Shown: piece by piece, positions 36,118 to 44,246 of the stretch
Position numbering within the stretch: the stretch's first letter is position 1
Layout: each line of letters begins with the position of its first letter
DNA from: Leptolyngbya sp. NIES-3755
GTDB lineage: Bacteria; Cyanobacteriota; Cyanobacteriia; Leptolyngbyales; Leptolyngbyaceae
Assembly (NCBI GenBank): GCA_001548435.1
Contig: AP017308.1
Span: forward strand, 1,497,030-1,561,029
Direction of reading: 5' to 3'
Length of the DNA: 64,000 nt
Translations under genes and position numbers: made by a program
Notes under the pieces: generated by a model
Seen by the model: the letters and a program-made list of their open reading frames with translations, nothing else
Told to the model about the DNA's origin: nothing
Database searches by the model: none

Positions 36118-37191
36118 CTATCGTTGTAGTGTCGAAGCAACTTCAACTGGATGCGGTTCAGCCAGGTCTTGCTTTAACTTCTCAAGCAATCGACTAAACT
36201 GTCTCACAGATTGCTCCTGATTGCTCACTTGATCCAACAACTGTTCGATCTCGTGGGCAGTTTTTGAAGCTTCAGCACAGCCAAATGTTCCTAAGCCCCC
36301 TGCTAATTTATGCGCTTCTGTTTGTGCTGTTAATCGTTGCTGTACTGTAAAGCTACCCGTTTGAAGCGATCGCTGTGCGGCTTCTAGTACGGCAATCCGT
36401 TGTTCGAGGGAAACGCGAAATCGATCAGCAATTTTCTCGATCGCGGATCTCGCTTGTGTCCTTCGATTCGCGGGCAAAATATCTGTCTCTACAGCTTGAG
36501 ATATTTCAGTTTGAGGGACTGGCTTTAAGCGATATCCTAATCCGTACACAGTTTCAATGATGTTTCCTTCGATTCCCGCAGCCTTTAATCGTTGTCTTAG
36601 GTCTTTGATTAGATTCGTGACTGATCCCTCAACCGGCGTTTCATCGATCGACCAAAGATGATCAATGATGCTACTTCGACTCAGAATATGGTGAGGATGA
36701 CGCAGAAAGAGTTCTAACAAACTGTATTCTTTAGCACGTAAGGGAATGATATTTTGCTCATAAGTGACTTGAACTAAAGCGGGATCAAGGCAAAGCTCAC
36801 CCCAACTTAGAACAGGCGATGAGGCAGAATTTTCATTACGACGAAGCAGAGCGCGAACTCTTGCCAAAAGTTGAGCAGGGGCACAAGATTTTGCAACATA
36901 GTCATCTGCGCCCGCATCTAATCCAGCAATAATATCTTCGTCTGAATCTTTAACGGTCAGCATCAAAATCGGGGTCTGACACCCTTGCCGACGCAACCGA
37001 CGACAGACTTCGATCCCGCTTAACTTCGGAAGCAATACATCTAACAAAATCAGATCGTAATTCCAATTCGCAGCTAACTCTAATCCAGAGTAACCCTCTG
37101 CGATCGCATCCACCGCATACCGTTGAGCAGTCAGCGTAGCGGCAAGCAATTGACTCGTATCGTAATCGTCTTCAATCAAAAGGATTTTCAT
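36118..37191 (-). CDS. Response regulator: receiver + OmpR winged helix + HPt domain
   Basis: 357 residues from ATG 37191 (GAGGAA upstream); an extension to 37356 has an unlikely N-terminus. Receiver: LLIEDDYDTSQ and phospho-acceptor Asp51 in LILLDVLLPKLSG. Winged helix: LRAKEYSLLELFLRHPHHIL, with IIETVYGLGYRLKP closing it. The C-terminal HPt domain carries the phospho-His motif EAHKLAGGLGTFG. Thus one chain can take, relay and act on phosphate. No kinase gene is adjacent; the partner is unknown. The converging secreted gene ends 55 bases away. Confidence 0.88.
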   Translation of the reverse strand: MKILLIEDDYDTSQLLAATLTAQRYAVDAIAEGYSGLELAANWNYDLILLDVLLPKLSGIEVCRRLRRQGCQTPILMLTVKDSDEDIIAGLDAGADDYVAKSCAPAQLLARVRALLRRNENSASSPVLSWGELCLDPALVQVTYEQNIIPLRAKEYSLLELFLRHPHHILSRSSIIDHLWSIDETPVEGSVTNLIKDLRQRLKAAGIEGNIIETVYGLGYRLKPVPQTEISQAVETDILPANRRTQARSAIEKIADRFRVSLEQRIAVLEAAQRSLQTGSFTVQQRLTAQTEAHKLAGGLGTFGCAEASKTAHEIEQLLDQVSNQEQSVRQFSRLLEKLKQDLAEPHPVEVASTLQR

Positions 37192-37520
37192 TATGCACTT
37201 CCTCGAATAAGCGTTGCTTTGTCCGAAAGTGGATGGATACAAGATGTAGAGTGCAATCGCGCCTTGATTTTTAAATGAAAGTGCGATCGCAGAAAACAGC
37301 TTTTTAATAAAGCTCACTGATCTTTGTATTTTTATTTTTGTGTTCATCAAAACCATCAGTAGCTTAATACATTCTTCTCAATAACACTATATTTTTATGA
37401 AGTGCTAAGCATTGCAAAGCCATCGATTCAAGTTGATAGCCTGCACCGATGGCGGTTGTTATAGTACGGGTTCAATTGTTTTAGATCAGAGTGTTACGTT
37501 CTCGAATTGTTTGTATTGAA
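37192..37520. other. Intergenic leader region, 329 bp
   Basis: No gene seen. It includes the AT-rich promoter side of the receiver-HPt gene (minus strand). An inverted repeat GCCATCG/CGATGGC with 21 bases between lies close to 37420-37455. The amylase gene ends at the right side. Confidence 0.4.
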
Positions 37521-38987
37521 TCACAGCGGGGGTTGAGGTTGCAGTTCAAAGACGTGATAGCTCCATGCAGGCAGATCAAAATAGAGACCGGATACTAAGC
37601 TGTCACCGGAGCGCTCATAAACCGTTGTACTCATCCGGTCTTTTAGGGAATACAGCTTACCTGCTAAATCTCGATCGAGCATTGTTACATAACCTTGACT
37701 TGCATGAGGCGCATAGTTCACGATGACTAATATTCGGTTTTGTGCTGCATCTTCCCAAGCAAAGCTAATCAAGTTAGTCCAAGTTGGATTACCGTCCCAA
37801 GCAGGATTACAGTTCAGAAGTTGCCAAGTTCCTGTTCGTAAAATAGGGGACTGTAAGCAAGACAAAAACTGACGATAAAACTTGTAGAGTTCTTGATCAA
37901 TTTGTTCAGCAGGTCCGCGCTGCAAATGAACTGAGATTTTATGTTGGAAGCCTTCTAATTGTCCTTGATGCAGAAAGCGTAGACCTGGACAAAGAAAGGT
38001 CAGAATTGCAGCAGCCCGATGGACTTCCACTGGGAAAACACCAGCCGCACGAGATTCATCATGATTTTCTAGAAATCGAGCCGATCGAGTCTGATAGTTC
38101 AAATCCGCCCAGAAATGCTTCCGAACAGAGTCAGCATGTTGTTCAAGTAATCGATCGTACAATCGCTTATCGTAAGTGTAGTCAAATCCTAGTTGTTGCA
38201 ATGTCCATTCCATGTCCCAGTAGACTTCTGCCATGAAGACAAAACCGGGATGCTGATGGCGCACTTTTTGAATTGCAATTTCCCAAAACGGTTCAACCTC
38301 GATTCCCCAAGTATTGTGAAAAATCTCTGGCAAAATCAGCATTGCCATATCACACCGCACCCCATCACAGAGGTGAGCAATGTTGAACAATTCGCCGATC
38401 ATTGCTTCTTGTAGTGCGGAATTACCATAGTTCAGTTGGAGCGTATCACACCAGCCTGCAAAGTAGGGATCGCGTCCATAAGCAAAGATCGTGTCTCCTA
38501 CTCGACAATAGTTCTGTGGCTGTTGGGTGAGTAATTCCTCTGTTCCATGCACAAAGAAATCTGGATGAGACTGTACCCATGGATGGTCTGGAGCCATGTG
38601 GTTTGGCACAAAATCGAGCATCAGTTTCAGTCCTCGATCGTGGAGTTGATCGCGCAATCGCTCTGCGGCTGAATTGCCTCCCATACGATCGCTGACTTGA
38701 TACGCGGTGATCGAAAAACAAGAGCCGCAAACATCCTCATCACTCAGATCAACCAACAATCGTTTATATTCCTCGACCCACTCTGGATTCGAGAGGGAAA
38801 CGGCTCGTCCTGCGTCTCCCATCTGCCAGACTCCGAGAAAATAAACCCAATCAAATCCCAAGCTCACCATCTCGTCTAAGGCGACATCTGGAATGTCATC
38901 TAAGGTCGCAGGGCGATTGAATTGCTTTGAGAGTTGTTGTATCCAGACGCGAGTGTTTACCTGATACAGCAGAGGATTGGTAGGCAT
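37521..38987 (-). CDS. Alpha-amylase family glycosyl hydrolase (GH13)
   Basis: 488 residues. The four GH13 regions are visible: LMLDFVPNHMAPDH (I), CDGVRCDMAM with the catalytic Asp (II), FMAEVYWDMEW with the acid/base Glu (III) and FLENHDESRAAG (IV). There is no signal peptide, so it is probably cytoplasmic and acts on glycogen-derived or osmolyte-like alpha-glucans. The ATG at 38987 is preceded by GAGAT. A TCATATTTTT element lies 35-60 bases upstream. Confidence 0.9.
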   Translation of the reverse strand: MPTNPLLYQVNTRVWIQQLSKQFNRPATLDDIPDVALDEMVSLGFDWVYFLGVWQMGDAGRAVSLSNPEWVEEYKRLLVDLSDEDVCGSCFSITAYQVSDRMGGNSAAERLRDQLHDRGLKLMLDFVPNHMAPDHPWVQSHPDFFVHGTEELLTQQPQNYCRVGDTIFAYGRDPYFAGWCDTLQLNYGNSALQEAMIGELFNIAHLCDGVRCDMAMLILPEIFHNTWGIEVEPFWEIAIQKVRHQHPGFVFMAEVYWDMEWTLQQLGFDYTYDKRLYDRLLEQHADSVRKHFWADLNYQTRSARFLENHDESRAAGVFPVEVHRAAAILTFLCPGLRFLHQGQLEGFQHKISVHLQRGPAEQIDQELYKFYRQFLSCLQSPILRTGTWQLLNCNPAWDGNPTWTNLISFAWEDAAQNRILVIVNYAPHASQGYVTMLDRDLAGKLYSLKDRMSTTVYERSGDSLVSGLYFDLPAWSYHVFELQPQPPL

Positions 38988-39020
38988 GATGCGATCTCCA
39001 AATCGTCGAACTCTGTCTCC

Positions 39021-39046
39021 ACTCAGGTTAGAACAGAAAAATATGA
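39021..39046 (-). promoter_or_regulatory. Recurrent TCATATTTT element (copy F)
   Basis: On the minus strand, TCATATTTTTCTGTTCTA runs from 39046 to 39029, 35-60 bases upstream of the amylase start. The layout matches copies A and C. Confidence 0.45.
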
Positions 39047-39092
39047 GGACGATATAACTTTTGAATCTGCTGTGTTTGAAATGACCCCTATC

Positions 39093-39836
39093 TCATTTTT
39101 GTTCCTGAACAGTTTCTATAGTCTGACGCACCATTGGATCGAGTCCAAACCGTTGCGCGAGTTGGTCTAACCCATTCGCAATCTCAACGGGAGAAGACAC
39201 TTGCAATCGCTCATAACAGCGCGATCGATACTCAGGGTTTGCTTGAAATTGCACAATCGATCGCTTCAAAGGATCAATGCTGCGATATGCCGATTCTGCT
39301 TTGTCGATCGCGGCTTGTGAAAAGTCAGTGTGCTGTTTCAACACGGCTAAATCAATTAAATCCCGCGAATCTACAGAAGTATCTTCCCAACGGTCTCCAT
39401 TTGCCAGCAGTTTCTCCGCTACTTGATCCACCACACTTAGACAAGGAACTGGAGACCAGTGTGGCATTGACGGCGAGTCCAGACCGATGCGACCCTCAGC
39501 GACAATCTTAAATTTCAGAATTGTTCGATCGACCTGAATTCCAAATCGAACCCCGTCCCGATCCGTTTTGATGCTTCCTGGCAATTGCAACTGTTCTTCC
39601 CACGATGGCAAAAATAACGCCGCATAGCCGCGATCGTAAATTGCTCTACGTAATTGCGAGAACTCAGCGCCGTAGGGACAAAGAAAATCAATGTCCTTGC
39701 TGAGGCGATACTCTCCGTAGTTCAATGCCAACATTGTGCCACCACCGAAGTAGGCGCGACAGGATGCGAGAAAGCCAGAATCGAGACAGTGCAAAACTCG
39801 TAGCACTTGGTTGTGGATCGTGTGCTTAAAGTTCAT
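39093..39836 (-). CDS. AbiEii/AbiGii-type nucleotidyltransferase (putative toxin)
   Basis: 247 residues. FGGGTMLALNYGEYRLSKDIDFLC carries the nucleotidyltransferase GG...DxD pattern with DID at the active site, and VVDQVAEKLLANGDRW...SRDLIDLAVL the downstream KxxA/RDxxDL motif of the AbiEii family. AbiEii toxins act on tRNA or other RNA by adding nucleotides in type IV systems, but many relatives are unlinked to phage defence. The start overlaps the preceding 72-aa gene by 11 bases, which implies co-translation. Confidence 0.82.
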   Translation of the reverse strand: MNFKHTIHNQVLRVLHCLDSGFLASCRAYFGGGTMLALNYGEYRLSKDIDFLCPYGAEFSQLRRAIYDRGYAALFLPSWEEQLQLPGSIKTDRDGVRFGIQVDRTILKFKIVAEGRIGLDSPSMPHWSPVPCLSVVDQVAEKLLANGDRWEDTSVDSRDLIDLAVLKQHTDFSQAAIDKAESAYRSIDPLKRSIVQFQANPEYRSRCYERLQVSSPVEIANGLDQLAQRFGLDPMVRQTIETVQEQK

Positions 39837-40044
39837 TTGCTAACCAAGACTGATACGCGATCGCTAACTGATAAACAAACATCTTTTCTGTCTCACTCAG
39901 ATCGGCGATTACGCCACGATAGCGCCAGTTCCGCTCATAGAGTTGAATGATTTCAGCATCGCTTAGTTTTTCGATCGACGGGTTCTCACTCTGCCAACAA
40001 ATCGATTGGAGAAAAGGTAAATCGGTCAGATTAAGCAGAGGCAT
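39826..40044 (-). CDS. Small partner of the AbiEii-type gene, 72 aa
   Basis: Starts MPLLNLTDLPFLQSICWQSE; overall acidic with helices, no recognised domain and too short for the classic AbiEi winged-helix antitoxin. It is read directly into the nucleotidyltransferase (11-base overlap), so it is likely functionally tied to it, possibly as antitoxin or targeting subunit. That role is inference. Confidence 0.65.
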   Translation of the reverse strand: MPLLNLTDLPFLQSICWQSENPSIEKLSDAEIIQLYERNWRYRGVIADLSETEKMFVYQLAIAYQSWLANEL

Positions 40045-40096
40045 GACGCTGAATCAACCATGAACAACAAATAAATAGTATTCGACATCCCCTCAT

Positions 40097-40133
40097 GAAA
40101 AAGCCCGATCGCGAAATCACGATCGAGCCTTGG
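40097..40133 (-). terminator. Terminator of psb30
   Basis: On the minus strand AAGGCTCGATCG pairs, with one bulge, to CGATCGGGCTT and is followed by TTTTTC. It lies about 55 bases after the psb30 stop. Confidence 0.6.
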
Positions 40134-40186
40134 AGCTACTCTCTCTTAAACCTGATAAAACTTTGATGTCACACCAATCGAAGGTC

Positions 40187-40315
40187 TTACAAATCGCCGC
40201 CTCGAAACGCCAACAAGAAAATGACCACTGGTCCTGCCAGCATGATCATGGCAATCAAAGTCAATTGAACGATCGCTTCAAAGTTAACATCGTTCAGAAA
40301 ACTTAAAAACTCCAT
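40187..40315 (-). CDS. psb30: Photosystem II protein Psb30 (Ycf12)
   Basis: A 42-residue single-helix protein: [20 protein letters not shown], a hydrophobic stretch and the C-terminal [10 protein letters not shown], which is the Ycf12/Psb30 signature (NxExIxQLT...GP...RGG). Psb30 is a small subunit at the PSII periphery near cytochrome b559. The N-terminus is about nine residues longer than the shortest homologues. A GGGGGG-rich ribosome binding site precedes the ATG. Confidence 0.88.
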   Translation of the reverse strand: MEFLSFLNDVNFEAIVQLTLIAMIMLAGPVVIFLLAFRGGDL

Positions 40316-40538
40316 CTGTTCCCCCCGTTTGCGCTTAGCCCTAATAGAAATTTGTGAAGCTTCGATACAAGTTATTTTATCGGTCGATCGCTCCGTTCCT
40401 AAGGAAGTTTACAAAACTCCATAATCCGTAAAACGATCGCGATAAAAGTCCTTAAATTGAAAAATCCGACCTTCTTCGAGTTGTCAAATTGATACACTCA
40501 GAGCTATACCAGTTGTGACCTTCTAGCGCCCGGTGACT

Positions 40539-41243
40539 ATGGAAATTTTGATTGTCGAAGACGAAGCCGAAATCGCTCAACTGATCCAACTTTACCTCGA
40601 AAAAGAAGGCTTTTCGTGTCGAACTTGTCGCGATGGCATTTCCGCTTTGCAAGTCTTCCAAGACCAAAAACCGGACCTGATTATTCTCGATTTGATGATT
40701 CCTGGACTCGATGGATTGGAGGTTTGTGCCCGTGTTCGTCAAAAACCAGGAGCCAAAGATCCGTTTATTCTGATGTTGACGGCGAAAGGGGAAGAAATCG
40801 ATCGAATTATCGGTCTCTCAACGGGTGCGGACGATTATATGGTGAAACCCTTTAGCCCAAAGGAATTGGTAGCGCGAGTCCGGGCACTTTTGCGGCGAAC
40901 CATGCGACAAGGTGGACAATCTCAGGTGTATCGAACCCAGAATTTTGTTTTAGACGTGGATCAGCGATCGGCATCTCGACAAAAAGGCGAGCAAACTGAA
41001 CCTTTAGATTTGACGACGCTCGAATTCGATTTGCTCTCCACTTTTATGAGCTATCCAGGACGAGTTTGGAATCGCACTCAATTGATCGATAAACTCTGGG
41101 GCAGTAACTTCTTCGGCGATGAACGAGTCGTGGATACTCATGTCGCTAGATTAAGAAAGAAAATCGAACCCGATCCTGCAAACCCAACGTTTGTTAAAAC
41201 GGTAATCGGAGTCGGCTACAAATTTGAAGACATTGCCGCATGA
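40539..41243 (+). CDS. OmpR-family response regulator
   Basis: 234 residues from ATG 40539 (a GTG two codons earlier is also in frame). Receiver: ILIVEDEAEIAQL, phospho-acceptor Asp in LIILDLMIPGLDGLE, LTAKG and VKPFSPKELVARVRALLRR. Winged helix: LDLTTLEFDLLSTFMSYPGR, ending VDTHVARLRKKIEPD and GVGYKFE. Its stop overlaps the kinase start in ATGA, so the two are translationally coupled. It could bind the 11-bp repeat at 42372 downstream of the kinase; not tested. Confidence 0.9.
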   Translation: MEILIVEDEAEIAQLIQLYLEKEGFSCRTCRDGISALQVFQDQKPDLIILDLMIPGLDGLEVCARVRQKPGAKDPFILMLTAKGEEIDRIIGLSTGADDYMVKPFSPKELVARVRALLRRTMRQGGQSQVYRTQNFVLDVDQRSASRQKGEQTEPLDLTTLEFDLLSTFMSYPGRVWNRTQLIDKLWGSNFFGDERVVDTHVARLRKKIEPDPANPTFVKTVIGVGYKFEDIAA

Positions 41244-42364
41244 GTAAACCCAGCCTCCGAACCCGTCTATTTTTGTCCCACATGATTGTGATGGTGGTTG
41301 GGATTAGCACCCTCCTGACCGTTGGAAAGGTCTACTCGCCTCGATTGTTTCTCTTGCATTTAGAACAGTTGCAAGGTGCGGATTTTAACATGGTGCGATT
41401 CAAGGGGAGGCTAGTGGATGGATTTGAATCGGCTTGGAGTCGGGGCGCGTTCTGGTCTGTCATTGTCGGCGGCACAACTGCGATCGGGTTAAGTTACTGG
41501 GTGTCGAAGCGCATCATGCAGCCTTTGATTCAAATGGAGGAAATCACTCAACGATTTGCATCAGGTCACATGGAAGAACGGGTTCCTGAGAACGAAATTC
41601 CTGAACTGAATCGACTGGCGGAAAGCTTTAACCGAATGGCTCAAGATCTTGAAGGAGTAGAGCAGCGGAGACGAGATTTAGTTGGGGATTTAACCCACGA
41701 ACTTCGGACTCCTTTGACCGTACTCGAAGGTTATTTAGAAGGATTGGCAGATGGCACGATCGAGCCAACTCCTGATATTTATCAACGTCTTGCCAGAGAA
41801 ACCGTTCGCCTCCGTCGATTAGTGAATGACCTGCAAGAACTCTCAAAAGCGGAAGCAGGCTATTTACCGATTCAACTCCAACCGCTGCAAATTCGACCTT
41901 TACTTGTGTCGATCGTTGAAAAATTCTCAGATCAATTAATGGACGATAGCCCAACTCTAAAAGTGGATTGTCCTGAATCGTTGCCCTCTGCAATGGCGGA
42001 TTCTGAAAGAGTCGAACAAGTCTTAATGAATTTAGTCGGAAATGCCCTGCGCTACACGTCCGAAGGCAGTATTACTTTAAGAGCTTGGACAGACTCCGAC
42101 AAATTATGGATCGCGGTCGAAGATACGGGACAGGGAATCAAAGCCGAAGATTTGCCGCATGTCTTTGAGCGATTTTGGCGATCGGATCGATCCCGCGATC
42201 GCAATTCGGGCGGAACTGGAATCGGACTTGCCATCTCGCGTCGCCTGATCGAACTTCAAAAAGGCTCGATCGGGGTCGCAAGTGAATTCGGCAAAGGCAG
42301 TACATTTCGGTTCTGTTTACCGCTCGTTCCTGAAAAATCTAAACTTCTATCTTTACGGGAATAA
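41240..42364 (+). CDS. HAMP sensor histidine kinase
   Basis: 374 residues with two transmembrane helices (about 10-30 and 75-90) flanking a short periplasmic loop, a HAMP domain (YWVSKRIMQPLIQMEEITQR), HisKA with DLTHELRTPLTVLEGYLEG and an ATPase with LMNLVGNALRYTSEG, DTGQGIKAEDLPHVFERFWR and GGTGIGLAISRRLIELQKG. The short input loop suggests membrane or small-ligand sensing. Couples to the upstream regulator by a 4-base overlap. Confidence 0.9.
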   Translation: MSKPSLRTRLFLSHMIVMVVGISTLLTVGKVYSPRLFLLHLEQLQGADFNMVRFKGRLVDGFESAWSRGAFWSVIVGGTTAIGLSYWVSKRIMQPLIQMEEITQRFASGHMEERVPENEIPELNRLAESFNRMAQDLEGVEQRRRDLVGDLTHELRTPLTVLEGYLEGLADGTIEPTPDIYQRLARETVRLRRLVNDLQELSKAEAGYLPIQLQPLQIRPLLVSIVEKFSDQLMDDSPTLKVDCPESLPSAMADSERVEQVLMNLVGNALRYTSEGSITLRAWTDSDKLWIAVEDTGQGIKAEDLPHVFERFWRSDRSRDRNSGGTGIGLAISRRLIELQKGSIGVASEFGKGSTFRFCLPLVPEKSKLLSLRE

Positions 42365-42371
42365 GAAGACT

Positions 42372-42393
42372 GTCATTTTCTTGTCATTTCGTT
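42372..42393 (+). promoter_or_regulatory. 11-bp tandem repeat, candidate OmpR-type binding site (copy G)
   Basis: GTCATTTTCTT at 42372-42382 is followed immediately by GTCATTTCGTT at 42383-42393, then GTGATAGCCCAGT, which resembles the tail of copy A (GTGATAGCACAGT). It sits between the kinase and the small membrane-protein operon. Confidence 0.45.
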
Positions 42394-42456
42394 GTGATAG
42401 CCCAGTCAAACGAGTTTCTTAAAATAACAGAGTCACAAACTCCTAACCCCTCTGTT

Positions 42457-42576
42457 ATGGTTCCTATAGCTCTTGCCGTGTTGATCATTGGCGCGATTAC
42501 TCTTTGGGGACTCGCCTCAATGCGCTACTTATTCCCGCAGAGTCATCGTCCTTATCCCCACCGAAAATTTAGATGA
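42457..42576 (+). CDS. Small single-helix membrane protein, 39 aa
   Basis: MVPIALAVLIIGAITLWGLA forms one transmembrane helix, followed by a basic/aromatic tail (SHRPYPHRKFR). The stop overlaps the start of the alpha/beta hydrolase gene in ATGA, which argues that it is translated. AACAGAG (42426) and CTCTGTT (just before the ATG) form a hairpin that could hide the initiation region. Family not recognised. Confidence 0.65.
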   Translation: MVPIALAVLIIGAITLWGLASMRYLFPQSHRPYPHRKFR

Positions 42577-43379
42577 CGCGATCGACCGCCCTTTCCAGCC
42601 TAGACGGAGCACCGATTAAACTCGGCAAAGTCACGTTACAAGTCGCTCATTCTCCAGGGACATCTCCCGCGATCGTGTTCGTCCACGGCGGATTAGGCAG
42701 TCGATTAAATTGGTGTTTGCAGTGGGAATATTTCCAATCTCAGGGTCAAGAAATTCTCACGTATGATTTAGCCGGACACGGACAATCCGGACGTTACAGC
42801 CGCTATTCGGTCGGACGACATCGCCGCGATTTGACTCGATTAATTCACCATTTCAAGCTGCATCGTCCGATTCTTTGCTGTCATAGTTACGGCGTTCCAG
42901 TTGGATTAGAGTGGGCAAGACGACACGCCGCCACTGCACTGATCGCGATCGGAGGCGGAACTCACAATCTCACGCCTTGGTGGGAAATTCCGTTAATTAA
43001 ATTTTTTGCGATCGGCGGTCATCATCTTTACCGCTGGCAATTTGTCCAGGAATTTTTGCGATCGCTAATGGTATCAAATGAAGCAATGGCAGAATTTCAC
43101 GATCGTAATCCGGTTCCCAGTGATGCTCATCCGTATGAAGCGATCGAAGCCTTTTGGGGCTACAACGCTCAGCACCATCCGCTAAAATGCCCCGTCACCG
43201 TGATCACAGGTGGAGATGATCCGATGTTTCCTCCTGCAATGGGTCACGAATGGTTAGCAAATTTGCTACACGACCAACCTCAGAGCCACCATATTACCGT
43301 TCCAAAAGTGGGTCATTTAGTCATGGCAGAAGCTCCAGAAGTCGTAAATCAAGCGATTTCTAATTGGATTAATGTTTAG
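42573..43379 (+). CDS. Alpha/beta hydrolase
   Basis: 268 residues with an oxyanion-hole HGGLGS segment (FVHGGLGSRLNW), LAGHGQSGRYS, the nucleophile Ser in CHSYGVP, a candidate Asp in TGGDDPMFPP and His in VGHLVMAEAPE. Cytoplasmic, single domain. Coupled to the small membrane protein upstream, and the C-terminus overlaps the converging protease-like gene by eleven bases. Confidence 0.88.
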   Translation: MTRSTALSSLDGAPIKLGKVTLQVAHSPGTSPAIVFVHGGLGSRLNWCLQWEYFQSQGQEILTYDLAGHGQSGRYSRYSVGRHRRDLTRLIHHFKLHRPILCCHSYGVPVGLEWARRHAATALIAIGGGTHNLTPWWEIPLIKFFAIGGHHLYRWQFVQEFLRSLMVSNEAMAEFHDRNPVPSDAHPYEAIEAFWGYNAQHHPLKCPVTVITGGDDPMFPPAMGHEWLANLLHDQPQSHHITVPKVGHLVMAEAPEVVNQAISNWINV

Positions 43380-43785
43380 AAATGAGTGTGAAGACTTGGT
43401 TTGAACCATCAAAGCAAATTTGAAACTCCTGAAAAAAGTTGAGTTGTCCGAGAATTAACGGCGCAGAGTTATTTCTTGTCCAAACGAAACCTAGACGAAC
43501 TGGAGGAAACTCTTGCACAAGTCCTGTAATTAGGACTCCTCGTGATTCAGCTTCAGCCAAATTGCCCGCCAATTGCGGAGCAGGAATTTGTTCTTCCCAT
43601 ACGATCCCAAGTTGTATTCCTAACTCATACGGAATCACATTGACGATCGCACCTGTGTCCAAAAGTGCATTGGCTGTGATGGCTCGTCCTCGATATCTTA
43701 AGGTAATTGGGAGATAGGGAAGTCCGCTTCTTTGCCGCTCTGTAGCATTTGGAGGAATATAAGAGAATGATGCAGGTTCAGGCAA
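43369..43785 (-). CDS. Retropepsin-like aspartic protease-family protein
   Basis: 138 residues with the active-site signature ANALLDTGAIVNVIP (LLDTGA) and a downstream hydrophobic GLVQEF/GQLNFF, as in single-domain retroviral-type aspartic proteases that would act as dimers. Proteins of this type are common small orphan genes in cyanobacteria. It overlaps the start of its partner (43778) by eight bases, as in two-gene modules. Confidence 0.78.
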   Translation of the reverse strand: MPEPASFSYIPPNATERQRSGLPYLPITLRYRGRAITANALLDTGAIVNVIPYELGIQLGIVWEEQIPAPQLAGNLAEAESRGVLITGLVQEFPPVRLGFVWTRNNSAPLILGQLNFFQEFQICFDGSNQVFTLISKH

Positions 43786-43993
43786 GTTCTTCTCCTGGAT
43801 CGTTTTCGAGTAGCTTTAGAAGAACTTGTGCAGCCTCAGTGCCCTCGTAAGGAGACCAGATCTCGATCGTGGGAACTGCATGACTATTTTCTGTTTTTTG
43901 AGATTCCAAAAGTTCTAGAAACTCAATGACTTGTTCTTGTTGAGAAGTTGGCAAATTTCGCCACTTTTCGAGGAGTTGCTGTTCAGAAACCAT
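43778..43993 (-). CDS. Small acidic protein paired with the aspartic protease-like gene, 71 aa
   Basis: From ATG 43993 with CGGAGAATC upstream: MVSEQQLLEKWRNLPTSQQE, a helical start often found in small cyanobacterial genes preceding toxin-like or protease partners. It ends EAAQVLLKLLENDPGEELA. The stop overlaps the next gene by eight bases. An antitoxin or substrate-adaptor role is possible but not shown. Confidence 0.65.
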   Translation of the reverse strand: MVSEQQLLEKWRNLPTSQQEQVIEFLELLESQKTENSHAVPTIEIWSPYEGTEAAQVLLKLLENDPGEELA

Positions 43994-44246
43994 AAGATTC
44001 TCCGATCGACATCCTTTCATTTTAGAGTAGTACAACGTTGAGATTTTCAGACGAATTCCAGTATCGATTCACACCACAAGCCTTACAGCGAAGTTGATTG
44101 GGCGATAGTACGCATCTGAAGAAACTCCAAAATTTTGCCGATCGACCTCTAGAAGCGGTATCCTGCTTAAGACTGAACAAATCAGGACAAGTGTGCTAAA
44201 ACACAGGTCAGATTTGATTGTGATTCCGTGGGCGAACCGAAATCGT

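Noticed and set aside
40390-40430. GTTTACAAAAC near the psb30/OmpR divergent region as an RpaB HLR1 site
   Set aside because: Only one half-site is present; HLR1 needs two TTACA-type repeats.
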